From Solirubrobacter ginsenosidimutans (lineage in GTDB: Bacteria > Actinomycetota > Thermoleophilia > Solirubrobacterales > Solirubrobacteraceae), in NCBI RefSeq assembly GCF_027587205.1, contig NZ_JAPDOD010000003.1, positions 62,001-126,000 on the forward strand: 64,000 bases of DNA. Reading direction: 5' to 3'. Of the stretch, positions 1 to 8,772 are shown piece after piece. Each line of letters opens with the position of its first letter. Positions within the stretch are counted from its first letter, which is position 1. The position numbers were made by a program, and so were the translations under genes. The notes beneath the pieces are model-generated. The model searched no databases and was not told where the DNA came from. It saw nothing but the letters and a program-made list of their open reading frames with translations.

Positions 1-527
1 TCCCGGTCTGGATCGCGGTCGGCGGCAACCCCGAGTCCGCCGCCCGCGCCGGCCTGCTCGGCCTGCCGATGGCGCTGGCGATCATCGGCGGCTACCCGGA
101 GCGGTTCGCGCCCTTCGCGGAGCTGCATCGCCGGGCGACGACCGAGGGTGGCCACGACTACCGGCCGCTGAGCATCAACTCCCACGGCTTCATCGCGGAG
201 ACCTCGCAGGAGGCGGTGCGCACGTCGTTTCCGGCGTTCAAGGCGATGATGGACCGGATCGGCCGCGAGCGCGGCTGGTCGCCGCTCAGCCGCGAGCAGT
301 ACCTCGCCTCGCACGAGCTGCGCGGCGCGAACTTCGTCGGCAGCCCGGACCAGATCGTCGAGAAGATCCTCTTCCAGTACGAGATCTTCAATCACGACCG
401 CTTCCTGCTGCAGATGAGCGTCGGCACGCTCCCGCACAAGGACGTGCTGCGGGCGATCGAGCTTCTCGGCACCGAGGTGGCGCCGAAGGTCCGCGAGGCG
501 CTGGCGGCTCAGGCCGCGAACCGGTAG
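1..527 (+). CDS. LLM-class flavin-dependent oxidoreductase (C-terminal part)
   Basis: The reading frame is open from base 3 and ends at TAG 525-527, so the gene begins left of the window. The visible ~174 residues have the features of the luciferase-like monooxygenase family: PVWIAVGG near the left edge, a helix with [12 protein letters not shown] (the C-terminal segment these FMN-dependent TIM-barrel enzymes share), then a terminal ALGTEVAP-like helix. Family members oxidise small organic substrates with reduced flavin; the substrate cannot be read from this fragment. Its last 19 bases overlap the end of the convergent kdpE-like gene. Family call is firm, function open. Confidence 0.85.
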   Translation, partial: PVWIAVGGNPESAARAGLLGLPMALAIIGGYPERFAPFAELHRRATTEGGHDYRPLSINSHGFIAETSQEAVRTSFPAFKAMMDRIGRERGWSPLSREQYLASHELRGANFVGSPDQIVEKILFQYEIFNHDRFLLQMSVGTLPHKDVLRAIELLGTEVAPKVREALAAQAANR

Positions 528-1174
528 CCGACCCCCGGATCGGTGCGGATGTACGCCGGCGCGCCCAGCTTGCGGCGCAGGTTGGCGATGTGGACGCGGA
601 GGACCTGCACGTCCTCCGCGTACTCCGGGCCCCAGACGTCGATCAGCAGCGCCCGGTGGGTCATCAGCCGCCCGCGGTTGACGGCCAATGAGCGCAACAG
701 GCGGAACTCGATCGGGGTGAGGTGGACCTCGGCGCCGTCGACGCGGACGGTGTGGGCGGCGAGGTCGAGCTCGAGCCCTTCGGCCCGCAGGACCGGTTCC
801 GACGCGTCCGGCGCCGCGCGGCGCAGCGCCGCCTGCAGGCGGGCGACGAGCTCGCGCGGCCCGAACGGCTTGGTCACGTAATCGTCGGCACCCGCCTCGA
901 GCGCGCGGACCTTCTCGTCCTCCTCACCGACGGCGGAGAGCACGAGGATCGGCATCTTCGACCACTCGCGCAGCGACTTCGTGACCTCGATCCCGTCGCC
1001 GTCGGGCAGCACGAGGTCGATGATGGCGGCGGCGGGCGGGCGCAGCGCGGCGACGTCCAGCGCCTCCTCGACCGACCCCGCCTGCAGCACCTCGAACCCG
1101 GCGTCGCGCAGGATGATCTTCAGCGCCCGCAGGATCTGCGGCTCGTCGTCGACCACCAGCACTCGTTCATTCAT
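509..1174 (-). CDS. kdpE: KdpE-like OmpR-family response regulator
   Basis: 221 residues: receiver domain (about 1-118) with acidic pair DD9-10, phospho-acceptor D53 and the lysine in YVTKPFG, then an OmpR/PhoB winged helix (about 125-220, ending GVGYRF). The closest named family is KdpE, which activates the kdpFABC potassium ATPase operon. It is divergent from the KdpD-like gene with only 17 bp between start codons, so promoter and leader signals of each must lie within the other's 5' region. No kdpFABC genes are in the window. What is unusual is that the partner has no kinase domain, so the phosphodonor is unknown. Confidence 0.85.
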   Translation of the reverse strand: MNERVLVVDDEPQILRALKIILRDAGFEVLQAGSVEEALDVAALRPPAAAIIDLVLPDGDGIEVTKSLREWSKMPILVLSAVGEEDEKVRALEAGADDYVTKPFGPRELVARLQAALRRAAPDASEPVLRAEGLELDLAAHTVRVDGAEVHLTPIEFRLLRSLAVNRGRLMTHRALLIDVWGPEYAEDVQVLRVHIANLRRKLGAPAYIRTDPGVGYRFAA

Positions 1175-1191
1175 GGCAGGCTGACCTTACG

Positions 1192-2214
1192 ATGCCCGGC
1201 CGCTACCGCATCTTCCTGGGCATGGCCGCGGGCGTCGGGAAGACCTACCGCATGCTCGCCGAAGCCCAGGCGGAGGCCGAGGCGGGGCGCGACGTCGTGA
1301 TCGGGCTGATCGAGACTCATCAGCGGGTGGAGACCGAGAAGCAGGCGGTCGGCCTGGAGCGGATCCCGCTGCGGCGCGTCGCCTATCGCGGCGTGACGCT
1401 CGAGGAGATGGATCTGCCCGCGATCCTCGCCCGCAGCCCCGAGCTGTGCCTGATCGACGAGCTCGCCCACACCAACGCGCCCGGGCTCGAGCACCCCAAG
1501 CGCTACGAGGACATCAAGGACGTCCTGGACGCCGGGATCGACGTCTTCTCGACGATCAACGTCCAGCATCTCGAGTCGCTCAACGACCAGGTCGCCGAGC
1601 TGACCGGCGTCAAGGTGCGCGAGACCGTCCCGGACGAGGAACTGGCCAAGGCCGACGAGATCGTGCTCGTCGACCTCCCGCCCGAGGACCTGATCGGCCG
1701 CCTCCGGGCCGGAAAGGTCTATCCCGAAGGCAGGATCGCGCCCGCGCTGAACGGGTTCTTCCGCGTCGAGAACCTCCGGTCGCTGCGCGAGGTCGCCCTG
1801 CGCCAGCTGGCCGAGAACGTCGAGGGCCTCCGGGCGGACGAGCCGCCGATCGCCGAGCGGCTGCTGGCGTTCGTCTCGCTGGACGAACGCGACGAGCGGG
1901 TGGTGCGCCGGGCCTGGCGGTCCGCGCAGCGCCTCAACAGCGACCTCGACGTGCTCGTCGTCACCGGTTCCGAGCCCAGTGCGGAGCAGCGCGCCCGGCT
2001 GGAGGCGCTGCGGCGCCTGACCGCGATGCTCGGCGCCCACCTGCTCGTCGAGGCGGGTGACGCGCTGGAGGTCCTGACCCGCGTCGCGCGCGAGCGCGGG
2101 ATCACGTATCTCCTGCTCGGCCCTCCGCGTGTGAGCCGCTTCAAGGAGCCGCTGCTGCTGAAGATCCTGCGCGAGCTGCCCGACGTCGACGTCCGCGTCG
2201 TCGCTCAGCGATAG
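1192..2214 (+). CDS. kdpD: Truncated KdpD: sensor (KdpD + USP) domains only
   Basis: 340 residues, against roughly 850-900 for full KdpD. Residues 1-210 are the cytoplasmic KdpD domain with Walker A GMAAGVGKT (10-18), LIDELAHTN and INVQHLESLND; 220-340 is a universal-stress-protein-like domain. A stop follows at once: there is no four-helix membrane segment, GAF, HisKA or HATPase domain, and none is found in the downstream sequence, where an opposite-strand amidohydrolase overlaps by 10 bp. Short KdpD proteins are known in some cyanobacteria and Deinococcus, so this is probably a genuine short form and not a frameshift. It may modulate a kinase encoded elsewhere; in other bacteria the USP domain can bind cyclic di-AMP, which is not tested here. 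Confidence 0.85.
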   Translation: MPGRYRIFLGMAAGVGKTYRMLAEAQAEAEAGRDVVIGLIETHQRVETEKQAVGLERIPLRRVAYRGVTLEEMDLPAILARSPELCLIDELAHTNAPGLEHPKRYEDIKDVLDAGIDVFSTINVQHLESLNDQVAELTGVKVRETVPDEELAKADEIVLVDLPPEDLIGRLRAGKVYPEGRIAPALNGFFRVENLRSLREVALRQLAENVEGLRADEPPIAERLLAFVSLDERDERVVRRAWRSAQRLNSDLDVLVVTGSEPSAEQRARLEALRRLTAMLGAHLLVEAGDALEVLTRVARERGITYLLLGPPRVSRFKEPLLLKILRELPDVDVRVVAQR

Positions 2215-2924
2215 AGCGCCAGCGCGTTCTCATACAGCGCGCGCGGGCCTGCCGCCTCGCCCACGAGGTCGATGTCCGGGGTCTCGAACGGCCGCCGGGC
2301 GCGCGTGCCCGGAAGGTCTGAGCCGAACACCACGGCCGCCGGGTTGATGATCGCGATCGCGCGCAGCGCAGAGTACGCATCGACGTCGATCCGCCCAAAA
2401 CCGCTGGCCTTGACGTACGCGCCCGCCTTTACGAGCTCCAGGAGCGCGGGGAGGCCCGCCTGCGACATCCCCAGGTGGTCGATCACCAGCCGGGGCGCGA
2501 CCTTCAGCCGCGGCGCCAGCTCGGGCAGGTCGCGCGCATCGAGGTAGACCTCCAGGTGCCAGCCCGCCAGCTCGAACAGGCGCGGCGCCAGGGCAACCTG
2601 CGACACGTCGCCGCCGCGGACGAGGTTGACCCGGTAGGCGCGCACGCCCGCCTCGGCCAGCGTCAGCACCTCGCCGTCGGAGATGTCCGTTGGGACGTTG
2701 GCGACCCCGACGAAGCCGGACCCGAGCCGCGCGAGCGCGTCGAGCAGATAGGTCTGGTCGTACGCCTGGAAGGAGCCGGAGACGAGGGCGCCGCCGACCA
2801 CCTCCAGACCCGCCACCCGCTCCAGGTAGTCCGTGACCGTGAACGCCTCCGGGAGGAAACCCTGGTTGGGGACCAGCGGGAAGCGCGGATCGATCACATG
2901 GAAATGCGCATCGAAGATCGGCAC
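2205..2924 (-). CDS. Amidohydrolase-family (amidohydrolase_2) protein
   Basis: 239 residues forming a small TIM-barrel hydrolase of the amidohydrolase_2 / 2-pyrone-4,6-dicarboxylate hydrolase type. Visible motifs are the N-terminal metal pair DAHFHVID (H6, H8), a mid-chain LVIDHLGM histidine and the C-terminal VFGSDLPG aspartate. Such enzymes hydrolyse lactones or C-N bonds or decarboxylate aromatic acids; the substrate is not evident. Its 3' end overlaps the KdpD-like gene by 10 bp, and its 5' side shares a 139-bp intergenic region, carrying a long inverted repeat, with a molybdenum hydroxylase gene. Confidence 0.8.
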   Translation of the reverse strand: MPIFDAHFHVIDPRFPLVPNQGFLPEAFTVTDYLERVAGLEVVGGALVSGSFQAYDQTYLLDALARLGSGFVGVANVPTDISDGEVLTLAEAGVRAYRVNLVRGGDVSQVALAPRLFELAGWHLEVYLDARDLPELAPRLKVAPRLVIDHLGMSQAGLPALLELVKAGAYVKASGFGRIDVDAYSALRAIAIINPAAVVFGSDLPGTRARRPFETPDIDLVGEAAGPRALYENALALYR

Positions 2925-2955
2925 TTGAGAGAGCGTGCCACTTCGCCGATGGAGA

Positions 2956-3021
2956 CGTCAGGACCCATTCAGACGTATGACTGCTTTCGGACACCCTCAC
3001 GACCGCCCGTGGGTCCTGACG
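2956..3021. promoter_or_regulatory. 12-bp perfect inverted repeat in a divergent intergenic region
   Basis: CGTCAGGACCCA at 2956-2967 is exactly complementary to TGGGTCCTGACG at 3010-3021, with a 42-bp spacer. It lies in the 139-bp gap between the divergent amidohydrolase and molybdopterin-subunit genes. It could be a paired operator for an unlinked regulator or the remains of a small repeat; no regulator gene sits beside it. Confidence 0.45.
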
Positions 3022-3063
3022 CTGGCCGAGCCGGAGGCAGCGCTGGCGTAGCATCGGGCATTA

Positions 3064-5343
3064 ATGCCCGAAGTACTCCAGAACGCCACGCGCGGGCTGA
3101 TCGGCACCGCGCGCCGCCGGCGCGACGGCCAGGCCAAGGTCCTCGGCCAGACCCGCTACGTGGGTGACATGCCGGTCCATGGCCTGCTCCACGCACGCCC
3201 CGTGCTCGCCGCCGAGGCGCACGCGAAGCTCGTCTCGATCGACGCGACCGCCGCGCTCGAGCTGCCCGGCGTCGTCGCCGTCCTGACCGCGAAGGATCTG
3301 GGCCTGAAGGGCGGCTCCGGCCGCGTGGCCGAGCCGCTCGCGCGGGAGGAGATCGTCTGGTCCGGCCAGCCGGTCGCGCTCGTGATCGCCGAGTCCGACG
3401 CCGCGGCCGAGGACGGAGCCGCGCTGGTGTGGGTCGAGGAGGAGCCGCTGCCGGCCGTGCTGGACCTCGAGTCGGCGATGGCCGAGGACGCCGACCTCGC
3501 GCGGGTGACCGAGGTCGCCGGCGGGGGTGACGGCGGCGCGGGCGCGCACGGTGCCGGCGGAGGCGAGGAGGCGGTTACCGAGGAGCTGCCGCCCAACGTC
3601 GCGGTCCGCATGCGGATCGCCGCCGGCGACGTCGACGCGGGCCTGGCGCGGGCCGATGCGGTCGTCTCCGGCCGGTTTCGCACCAACTGGATCCACCAGG
3701 CCTACATCGAGCCGCAGTCGTGCCTCGCCTGGACGGACCCCGACGGGACGCTCGCAGTGACCTCCAGCACGCAGGGCGCGTACATGGTCCGCCAGGGTCT
3801 CTGCGAGATGCTCGGGCTGCCCAACGACAAGGTCCGGGTGCAGGCCGCGCCGCTGGGCGGGGCGTTCGGCGGCAAGCTGATGATCTCCGAGCCGCTGGCC
3901 GCCGCCGCGGCTTTGAAGCTCGGTCGTCCGGTGCGGCTCGTCTTTCGCCGTAGCGAGGACTTCGCCGCCGCCAACCCGGCGCCCGGGCAGCTGATCGACC
4001 TCGAGCTCGGCGCGACGCGAGACGGCGAGCTGACGGCGATCCGCGGCCGCATCGTGGGCGATCGCGGCGGGCTGGGGGAGATGGGCGTCGAGACGATCTC
4101 GGCGATGCTCTCCGCCGGGCCGTACCGCTGGGGCGCGCACGACCTGACCGCGGTCGGCGTGGCGACCAACCGCGTCAGCGCGGGCGCCTATCGCGCGCCG
4201 GGCGCCCCGCCGGCGGCGTTCGCGGTCGAGTCGCTGCTGGACCGCGTCGCGGGCGAGCTGGGCCTCGACCCGATCGAGTTCCGGCTGCAGAACGTCCTGC
4301 TGGCCGGCGACAAGGGAATCGACGGGCAAGAGATCAAGGTGTTCGGCGCGCAGGAATGCCTGGAGCGCGTGCAGGAGCATCCGCTGTGGGTCGGCCGGGA
4401 CGAGCTGCCCGAGGACGAGGGCGTCGGCATCGCGCTCGGGTTCTGGCCCGGCGGGCTGGAACCCGCGGCCGCGATCTGCAAGCTCGACGCGGACGGCAAG
4501 CTGACCGTCGTCACCGCGGCCGCCGACATGAGCGGCATCGAGAACGCGTTCATCGCGATCGCCGCCGAGACGTTCGGGCTCGACGAGGACAGCGTGCGCG
4601 TGACGACGGGGGACACCGCGAGCACGCCCTACGGCGGCGTGGCGGGCGGCTCGAAGGTCACCTACACCTACGGGCGCGCGATCGAGCGCGCCGCCTCCGA
4701 AGCGCGCGAGCGACTCTTGCGGGTGGCGTCGACCGAGCTCGAGATCGCCCCGGAGGACCTCGAGCTGGTCGACGGCGAGGTGCGCCCCCTCGGCAGTCCC
4801 GGCCGCGGCGTCAAGATCGCCGATCTCGCCGCCAAGACGTACACGTTCGGCAGCCCGCACGAGCCGATCGAGGGCTACGGCGGCGTCGCGCAGGTCAGCC
4901 GCGCGCCGGGCGCCGCCGCGCACCTCTCGCACGTCCGCGTGGACCGCGAGACCGGCGGCGTGACCGTTCTCGGCCACGTGATCGCGCAGGACGTCGGCAA
5001 GGCGCTCAACCCGGCGCTCGTCGAGGGCCAGATGCACGGCGGCACCGCGCAGGGCATCGGCTGGGCGCTGCTGGAGGAGCTCAGCCACGACGAGAACGGC
5101 CAGCTCAAGGGCGGCTCCTTCGCCGAGTACGCGCTGCCCAGCACCGACCAGGTCCCGCCGATCGAGACCCTGATCGTCGAGGTTCCGGCGCCCGACGGGC
5201 CGTTCGGGGCGAAGGGGATCGGCGAGCCGCCGGTCTGCGGCGTCCCCGCCGCGATCGCCAACGCGATCGCCGCGGCGTCCGGGGCGCGGATGCAGGAGCT
5301 GCCGATGTCCCCGATGCGGGTCTGGACCGCCTTGCAGTCCTGA
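3064..5343 (+). CDS. Xanthine dehydrogenase-family molybdopterin-binding subunit
   Basis: 759 residues, the usual length for the large (Mo-MCD) subunit of the xanthine dehydrogenase / aerobic CO dehydrogenase family. An a/b-hammerhead domain covers about 20-130; the molybdopterin domain follows with GGAFGGK near residue 267, GAYRAPGAP, and the catalytic glutamate E721 in GIGEPPV. It would hydroxylate an N-heterocycle or aldehyde in the cytoplasm. The CO-dehydrogenase loop VAYRCSFR is not present, so CO is unlikely. No FAD subunit, 2Fe-2S subunit or maturation gene is adjacent, so partners must be encoded elsewhere. Confidence 0.88.
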   Translation: MPEVLQNATRGLIGTARRRRDGQAKVLGQTRYVGDMPVHGLLHARPVLAAEAHAKLVSIDATAALELPGVVAVLTAKDLGLKGGSGRVAEPLAREEIVWSGQPVALVIAESDAAAEDGAALVWVEEEPLPAVLDLESAMAEDADLARVTEVAGGGDGGAGAHGAGGGEEAVTEELPPNVAVRMRIAAGDVDAGLARADAVVSGRFRTNWIHQAYIEPQSCLAWTDPDGTLAVTSSTQGAYMVRQGLCEMLGLPNDKVRVQAAPLGGAFGGKLMISEPLAAAAALKLGRPVRLVFRRSEDFAAANPAPGQLIDLELGATRDGELTAIRGRIVGDRGGLGEMGVETISAMLSAGPYRWGAHDLTAVGVATNRVSAGAYRAPGAPPAAFAVESLLDRVAGELGLDPIEFRLQNVLLAGDKGIDGQEIKVFGAQECLERVQEHPLWVGRDELPEDEGVGIALGFWPGGLEPAAAICKLDADGKLTVVTAAADMSGIENAFIAIAAETFGLDEDSVRVTTGDTASTPYGGVAGGSKVTYTYGRAIERAASEARERLLRVASTELEIAPEDLELVDGEVRPLGSPGRGVKIADLAAKTYTFGSPHEPIEGYGGVAQVSRAPGAAAHLSHVRVDRETGGVTVLGHVIAQDVGKALNPALVEGQMHGGTAQGIGWALLEELSHDENGQLKGGSFAEYALPSTDQVPPIETLIVEVPAPDGPFGAKGIGEPPVCGVPAAIANAIAAASGARMQELPMSPMRVWTALQS

Positions 5344-5355
5344 CCGTGAAGGTCG

Positions 5356-6096
5356 TCAGCGGACCTGCGCGAGCGCCACGGCGTCAGCGCCCGCGGGGAA
5401 GCGCAGCTGGCCGGTCGTGTCGTGGGCGGCACGCCACACCGCCTCGGCGACATCGGACTCGCGCGTGACGGCGGTCTGCTCCTGGAAGCCCGTCATCACG
5501 CGCTCCGCGAACGGGACGTACGGCTCGGGGATCGGGTCGATGCGCGACTCGCCGTTGCTCGCGAACCGGGTGGTGGGGCCGAGTCCGGGCTCGATCAGCT
5601 TGACCCGCACGTCGAACGCCTCGAGTTCGAGCGCGAGCGACGCGGTGAAGCCCTCGATCGCGGTCTTGCTCGCGGAGTAGGCGGCGACCAGCGGCATCCG
5701 CGCCAGCGTCGCGCTCGAGGTCACGTTGATCACGGCGCCGGACCTGCGCTCACGCAACTGGGGGATGATCGCCTGGGTCATCGCCATCACGCCGAACGTG
5801 TTGGTCTCGAAGAGCTCGCGGATCGTCGGGATGGGCGTGACCTCGAAGGCGCCGAAGGCACCGATGCCCGCGTTGTTGACCAGGACGTCGATCGGGCCGG
5901 CCGCCGCGACCGCCGCCGAGATCGACTCGGTGCTCGTGACATCGAGCGCAAGCACGCGCATCCGGTCCGACTGTGGCAGGACGTCCGTCCGCGGGGTCCG
6001 CATCGTGGCGATGACGTTCCAGCCCTGCTCGTGGAAGTGGCGGGCGGTCTCGAGGCCGTAGCCGGAGGAGCTGCCAGTGATCATCACGGTGTTCAT
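5356..6096 (-). CDS. SDR-family oxidoreductase
   Basis: 246 residues from the ATG at 6094-6096, where the Rossmann strand MNTVMITGSSSGYGLE starts; upstream in-frame codons do not look like protein. Classical short-chain dehydrogenase features: TGxxxGxG cofactor loop, NNAGIG, and the catalytic Ser/Tyr/Lys (VTSSA, then YSASK). It is a cytoplasmic NAD(P)-dependent oxidoreductase of unknown substrate. It is divergent from an AraC-family regulator gene with a 73-bp gap, an arrangement that often means the regulator controls the dehydrogenase. Its end lies 12 bp from the end of the convergent molybdopterin gene. Confidence 0.88.
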   Translation of the reverse strand: MNTVMITGSSSGYGLETARHFHEQGWNVIATMRTPRTDVLPQSDRMRVLALDVTSTESISAAVAAAGPIDVLVNNAGIGAFGAFEVTPIPTIRELFETNTFGVMAMTQAIIPQLRERRSGAVINVTSSATLARMPLVAAYSASKTAIEGFTASLALELEAFDVRVKLIEPGLGPTTRFASNGESRIDPIPEPYVPFAERVMTGFQEQTAVTRESDVAEAVWRAAHDTTGQLRFPAGADAVALAQVR

Positions 6097-6133
6097 GGCA
6101 GCGAAGATACGCCGATGCGCAGGACTGTCTATC

Positions 6134-6166
6134 GTGTGGAGTCCGCAATTCATTAGCGAGAGTCCG
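6134..6166. promoter_or_regulatory. Candidate AraC-type operator (direct repeats, 21-bp spacing)
   Basis: GAGTCCG occurs at 6139-6145 and again at 6160-6166, exactly 21 bp (two helical turns) apart, with a partial inverted copy GGACT at 6122-6126. Direct half-sites spaced by two turns are typical of AraC-family binding. The second copy ends three bases before the regulator's ATG at 6170, which would allow autorepression. Prediction from spacing only. Confidence 0.4.
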
Positions 6167-6169
6167 AAA

Positions 6170-7075
6170 ATGAGCGATCCCCTGTCCGAGGTCATCACGC
6201 TGCTGCGGCCGCGCACCGTGTTTTCGAAGCGCATCAGCGGCGCCGGCCGCTGGGCGGTCCGCTACTCCAGCTACGGGGAGCCGAGCTTCTGCACGGTGCT
6301 CGAGGGCGGCTGCCGGCTGGCGGTCGACGAGCAGCCCGCCATCACGCTCGAGGCGGGCGACTTCGTGCTGCTCCCGAGCACGCCCGGCTTCGTGATGTCG
6401 GGCTTCGAGCCGGCGGTCCCGGAGCACATCGACCCGACGGTGGCGGCAACCGTCTCCGACGAGGTCCGCCACGGCCGGCTCGAGGGACCTCCGGACGTGC
6501 GGCTGCTCGGCGGCTACTTCGCGTTCGACTCGCCGGACCCGGCACTGCTGGAGTCGGTGCTCCCGCCCGTGGTCCATGTGCGCGGCGCCGAGCGGCTGGC
6601 GACACTCGTGCAGCTCGTCGGCGACGAGGCGATCGGGGCCCGGCCGGGACGCGACCTCGTGCTCACGCGCCTCGTCGAGGTGCTGCTGATCGAAGCGCTG
6701 CGAACGACGCCCGGCGAGGACGCCCCGGCCGGCCTCCTGCGCGGCCTGGCCGACGCACGGATCGCGCCCGCGCTGCGCGAGCTGCACGAGCACGTCGCGC
6801 GGTCATGGACGGTGCCCGCGCTCGCGCGGACCGCCGCGCTGTCGCGCTCGGCGTTCTTCGAGCGCTTCACGCGCATCGTCGGCCTACCGCCGATGGAGTA
6901 CCTGCTCGCCTGGCGGATGGCGCTCGCCAAGGACCTCCTCCGTCGTCGCGAGCTGGCCCTCGCCGAGATCGCCGAGCGCGTCGGCTACGGCTCGGCGAGC
7001 AGCTTCAGCACCGCGTTCAGCCGGTACGTCGGGCTGCCGCCGAGCCGGTTCGCCGCCTCGGTCCTCGGCTTCTAG
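6170..7075 (+). CDS. AraC-family regulator with cupin sensor domain
   Basis: 301 residues from the ATG at 6170. The first ~180 residues are a cupin_6-type ligand domain (GDFVLLPSTPGF marks the cupin strand pair); the last ~100 form the double helix-turn-helix of AraC/XylS proteins (SRSAFFERFTRIVG, then IAERVGYGSASSFSTAFSR). This architecture is very often found beside an oxidoreductase gene, as here with the divergent SDR. It probably responds to a small aldehyde or ketone handled by that enzyme (inference). The next gene starts 10 bp after its stop. Confidence 0.88.
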   Translation: MSDPLSEVITLLRPRTVFSKRISGAGRWAVRYSSYGEPSFCTVLEGGCRLAVDEQPAITLEAGDFVLLPSTPGFVMSGFEPAVPEHIDPTVAATVSDEVRHGRLEGPPDVRLLGGYFAFDSPDPALLESVLPPVVHVRGAERLATLVQLVGDEAIGARPGRDLVLTRLVEVLLIEALRTTPGEDAPAGLLRGLADARIAPALRELHEHVARSWTVPALARTAALSRSAFFERFTRIVGLPPMEYLLAWRMALAKDLLRRRELALAEIAERVGYGSASSFSTAFSRYVGLPPSRFAASVLGF

Positions 7076-7085
7076 GATCGCGGTC

Positions 7086-7745
7086 GTGAAGGCTCCACGA
7101 GCGGTGATCGCCGACGACGAGCTGCTGCTCCGGCAAGGCCTCGAGCGGCTGCTCACCGACGGCGGTATCGACGTCGTCGCGACCGCCGGCGACGCACCCG
7201 ACCTGATCCGCAAGACCCGCGCGCATCGGCCGGACGTGGTCATCACCGATGTGCGGATGCCGCCGGACCTGACCGACGACGGGCTGCGTGCCGCGATCGC
7301 GATCCGGCGTGCGCTGCCGGGCACCGGAGTTCTCGTGCTCTCTCAGCACCTCGCCGAGCGCTACGCGCTGCAGCTGCTCGGTGATGACGCGCGCGGTGTC
7401 GGCTACCTCCTCAAGGACCGCGTCGCCGACCTCGACGACTTCCTGGACGCCGTGCGCAAGGTCGCGGCGGGCGGGACGGCGCTCGATCCCGACGTCGTCG
7501 CGCGGATGCTCGGGCGCCGGCGGGTCGCGAACCCGCTCGAGGGCCTGACCACGCGCGAGCGGGACGTGCTCGCGCTGATGGTCGAGGGACTGTCCAACCA
7601 CGGCATCGCTGAGCGCCTCAGCGTCGGGGGGCCCGCGATCGAGAAGCACGTCACCCGCATCTTCGACAAGCTCGACCTGGGCCACGACCGCGCCGACCAC
7701 CGGCGGGTGCTGGCCGTGCTCGCCGTCCTCCGCGCCTCAAGCTAG
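7086..7745 (+). CDS. NarL/LuxR-type response regulator
   Basis: 219 residues. The receiver domain has DD10-11, phospho-acceptor D55 (VVITDVRMPP) and a lysine in YLLKDRV. The C-terminal LuxR helix-turn-helix (about 150-205) contains LTTRERDVLALMVEGLSN and a recognition helix GGPAIEKHVTRI. The usual signature SxxTVKxHV is changed to GGPAIEKHV, so binding specificity may be divergent. Its 3' end overlaps by 9 bp the end of a PAS-histidine kinase gene on the other strand. The two probably form a signalling pair, transcribed convergently and not from one operon. Confidence 0.87.
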   Translation: MKAPRAVIADDELLLRQGLERLLTDGGIDVVATAGDAPDLIRKTRAHRPDVVITDVRMPPDLTDDGLRAAIAIRRALPGTGVLVLSQHLAERYALQLLGDDARGVGYLLKDRVADLDDFLDAVRKVAAGGTALDPDVVARMLGRRRVANPLEGLTTRERDVLALMVEGLSNHGIAERLSVGGPAIEKHVTRIFDKLDLGHDRADHRRVLAVLAVLRASS

Positions 7746-8753
7746 GGGAAGCTTCGCGAGGAGGAGCGTCCCGCCCCCGGGCGGGCTCTTGAGCTCCAGC
7801 GTGCCGCCGATCGCGGCCAGCCGATCGGCGAGCCCGTGCAGGCCGGTGCCGCCGATCGGGTTCGCCCCGCCGCGACCGTTGTCGGAGACGGTGACGACGA
7901 GCTCTCCGTTCTGGCGGTACGCAGTGACCGCCGCCCGCGAAGCCTGCGCGTGTTTGGCGATGTTGGTCAGCGCCTCGGCGATGAGGAAGTACGCGGCGGC
8001 CTCGACGTCCGCCGAGCAGCGCCAGGGGTCGAGATCGAGCTCTACCGGCAGCACGGCGTCCGCGGTGAGGTCCTCCACCGCGGCTGCGAGGCCGTGGTCG
8101 GTGAGCACCGCGGGATGGATTCCGGCGGCAAGATCGCGCAGGTCGCGGACCGCGCGCCGCGTCTCCTCCGCCGCCGCGTCCAAGGCGGGTGAGGGAGCGA
8201 CCCGGCGCGCCTCCTCGATCCGGATCAGCGCCTGCACGAGCCGCTGCTGCGCGCCGTCGTGCAGGTCGCGGCCGATCCGGCGGCGTTCGGCGGCGGCGGC
8301 GCTGACCAGGCGGGAGCGCGACGCGGCGATCTCCTCCGCCCGTGCCTCCTCGGCGACCGCGCGGGCGTGCGCGGCCTCTTCCTCCAGCCGCGCGGTGATG
8401 TCCCGGAAGACGACGACCGCGCCGTTGCCCTCCTCGGTGGAGAAGGGTGACGACGCGTACCCGACAGGGACCATCGAGCCGTCGCGGCGGACGAACCAGT
8501 CCTGCTCGACGCGCACGGTCCTGCCGCTCGTCCGCGCTCGCAGCAGCGGGCAATCCTCGGCAGGGAACGGCGAGCCGTCGGGATGCCGGAAGTGGATCGT
8601 CGAGTGGCTGTCGCGCCCGATCAGCTCCTCCGGGCGGTCGTAGCCGAGCACCGCCAATCCGGCGGGGTTGACGAAGCGCACCTCGCCACGCGCGCCGACG
8701 AGATAGATCGCGTCGGCGACGCTGGCCAGGACCGCGTCGAGCAGGTCGTCCAC
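7737..8753 (-). CDS. PAS-domain sensor histidine kinase (NarX/DesK type)
   Basis: 338 residues with no membrane segment, so a soluble kinase. A PAS domain with PAC tail covers about 1-120 (GRDSHSTIHF, then VVVFRDITARLEEE), followed by a coiled linker, the HisKA_3 dimerisation helix with phosphorylated H165 in RRRIGRDLHDGAQQRL, and an HATPase_c domain with the N box (EALTNIAKHA) and G box (DNGRGG, GTGLHGLADR). PAS may bind a small ligand, haem or flavin; this is not resolved. The likely partner is the convergent LuxR-type regulator. Confidence 0.9.
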   Translation of the reverse strand: MDDLLDAVLASVADAIYLVGARGEVRFVNPAGLAVLGYDRPEELIGRDSHSTIHFRHPDGSPFPAEDCPLLRARTSGRTVRVEQDWFVRRDGSMVPVGYASSPFSTEEGNGAVVVFRDITARLEEEAAHARAVAEEARAEEIAASRSRLVSAAAAERRRIGRDLHDGAQQRLVQALIRIEEARRVAPSPALDAAAEETRRAVRDLRDLAAGIHPAVLTDHGLAAAVEDLTADAVLPVELDLDPWRCSADVEAAAYFLIAEALTNIAKHAQASRAAVTAYRQNGELVVTVSDNGRGGANPIGGTGLHGLADRLAAIGGTLELKSPPGGGTLLLAKLPLA

Positions 8754-8772
8754 GGGCGAACGATACCTGCCC

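Noticed and set aside
3064..5343. Aerobic CO dehydrogenase large subunit
   Set aside because: The form I CoxL active-site loop is absent and no coxM/coxS genes are adjacent.
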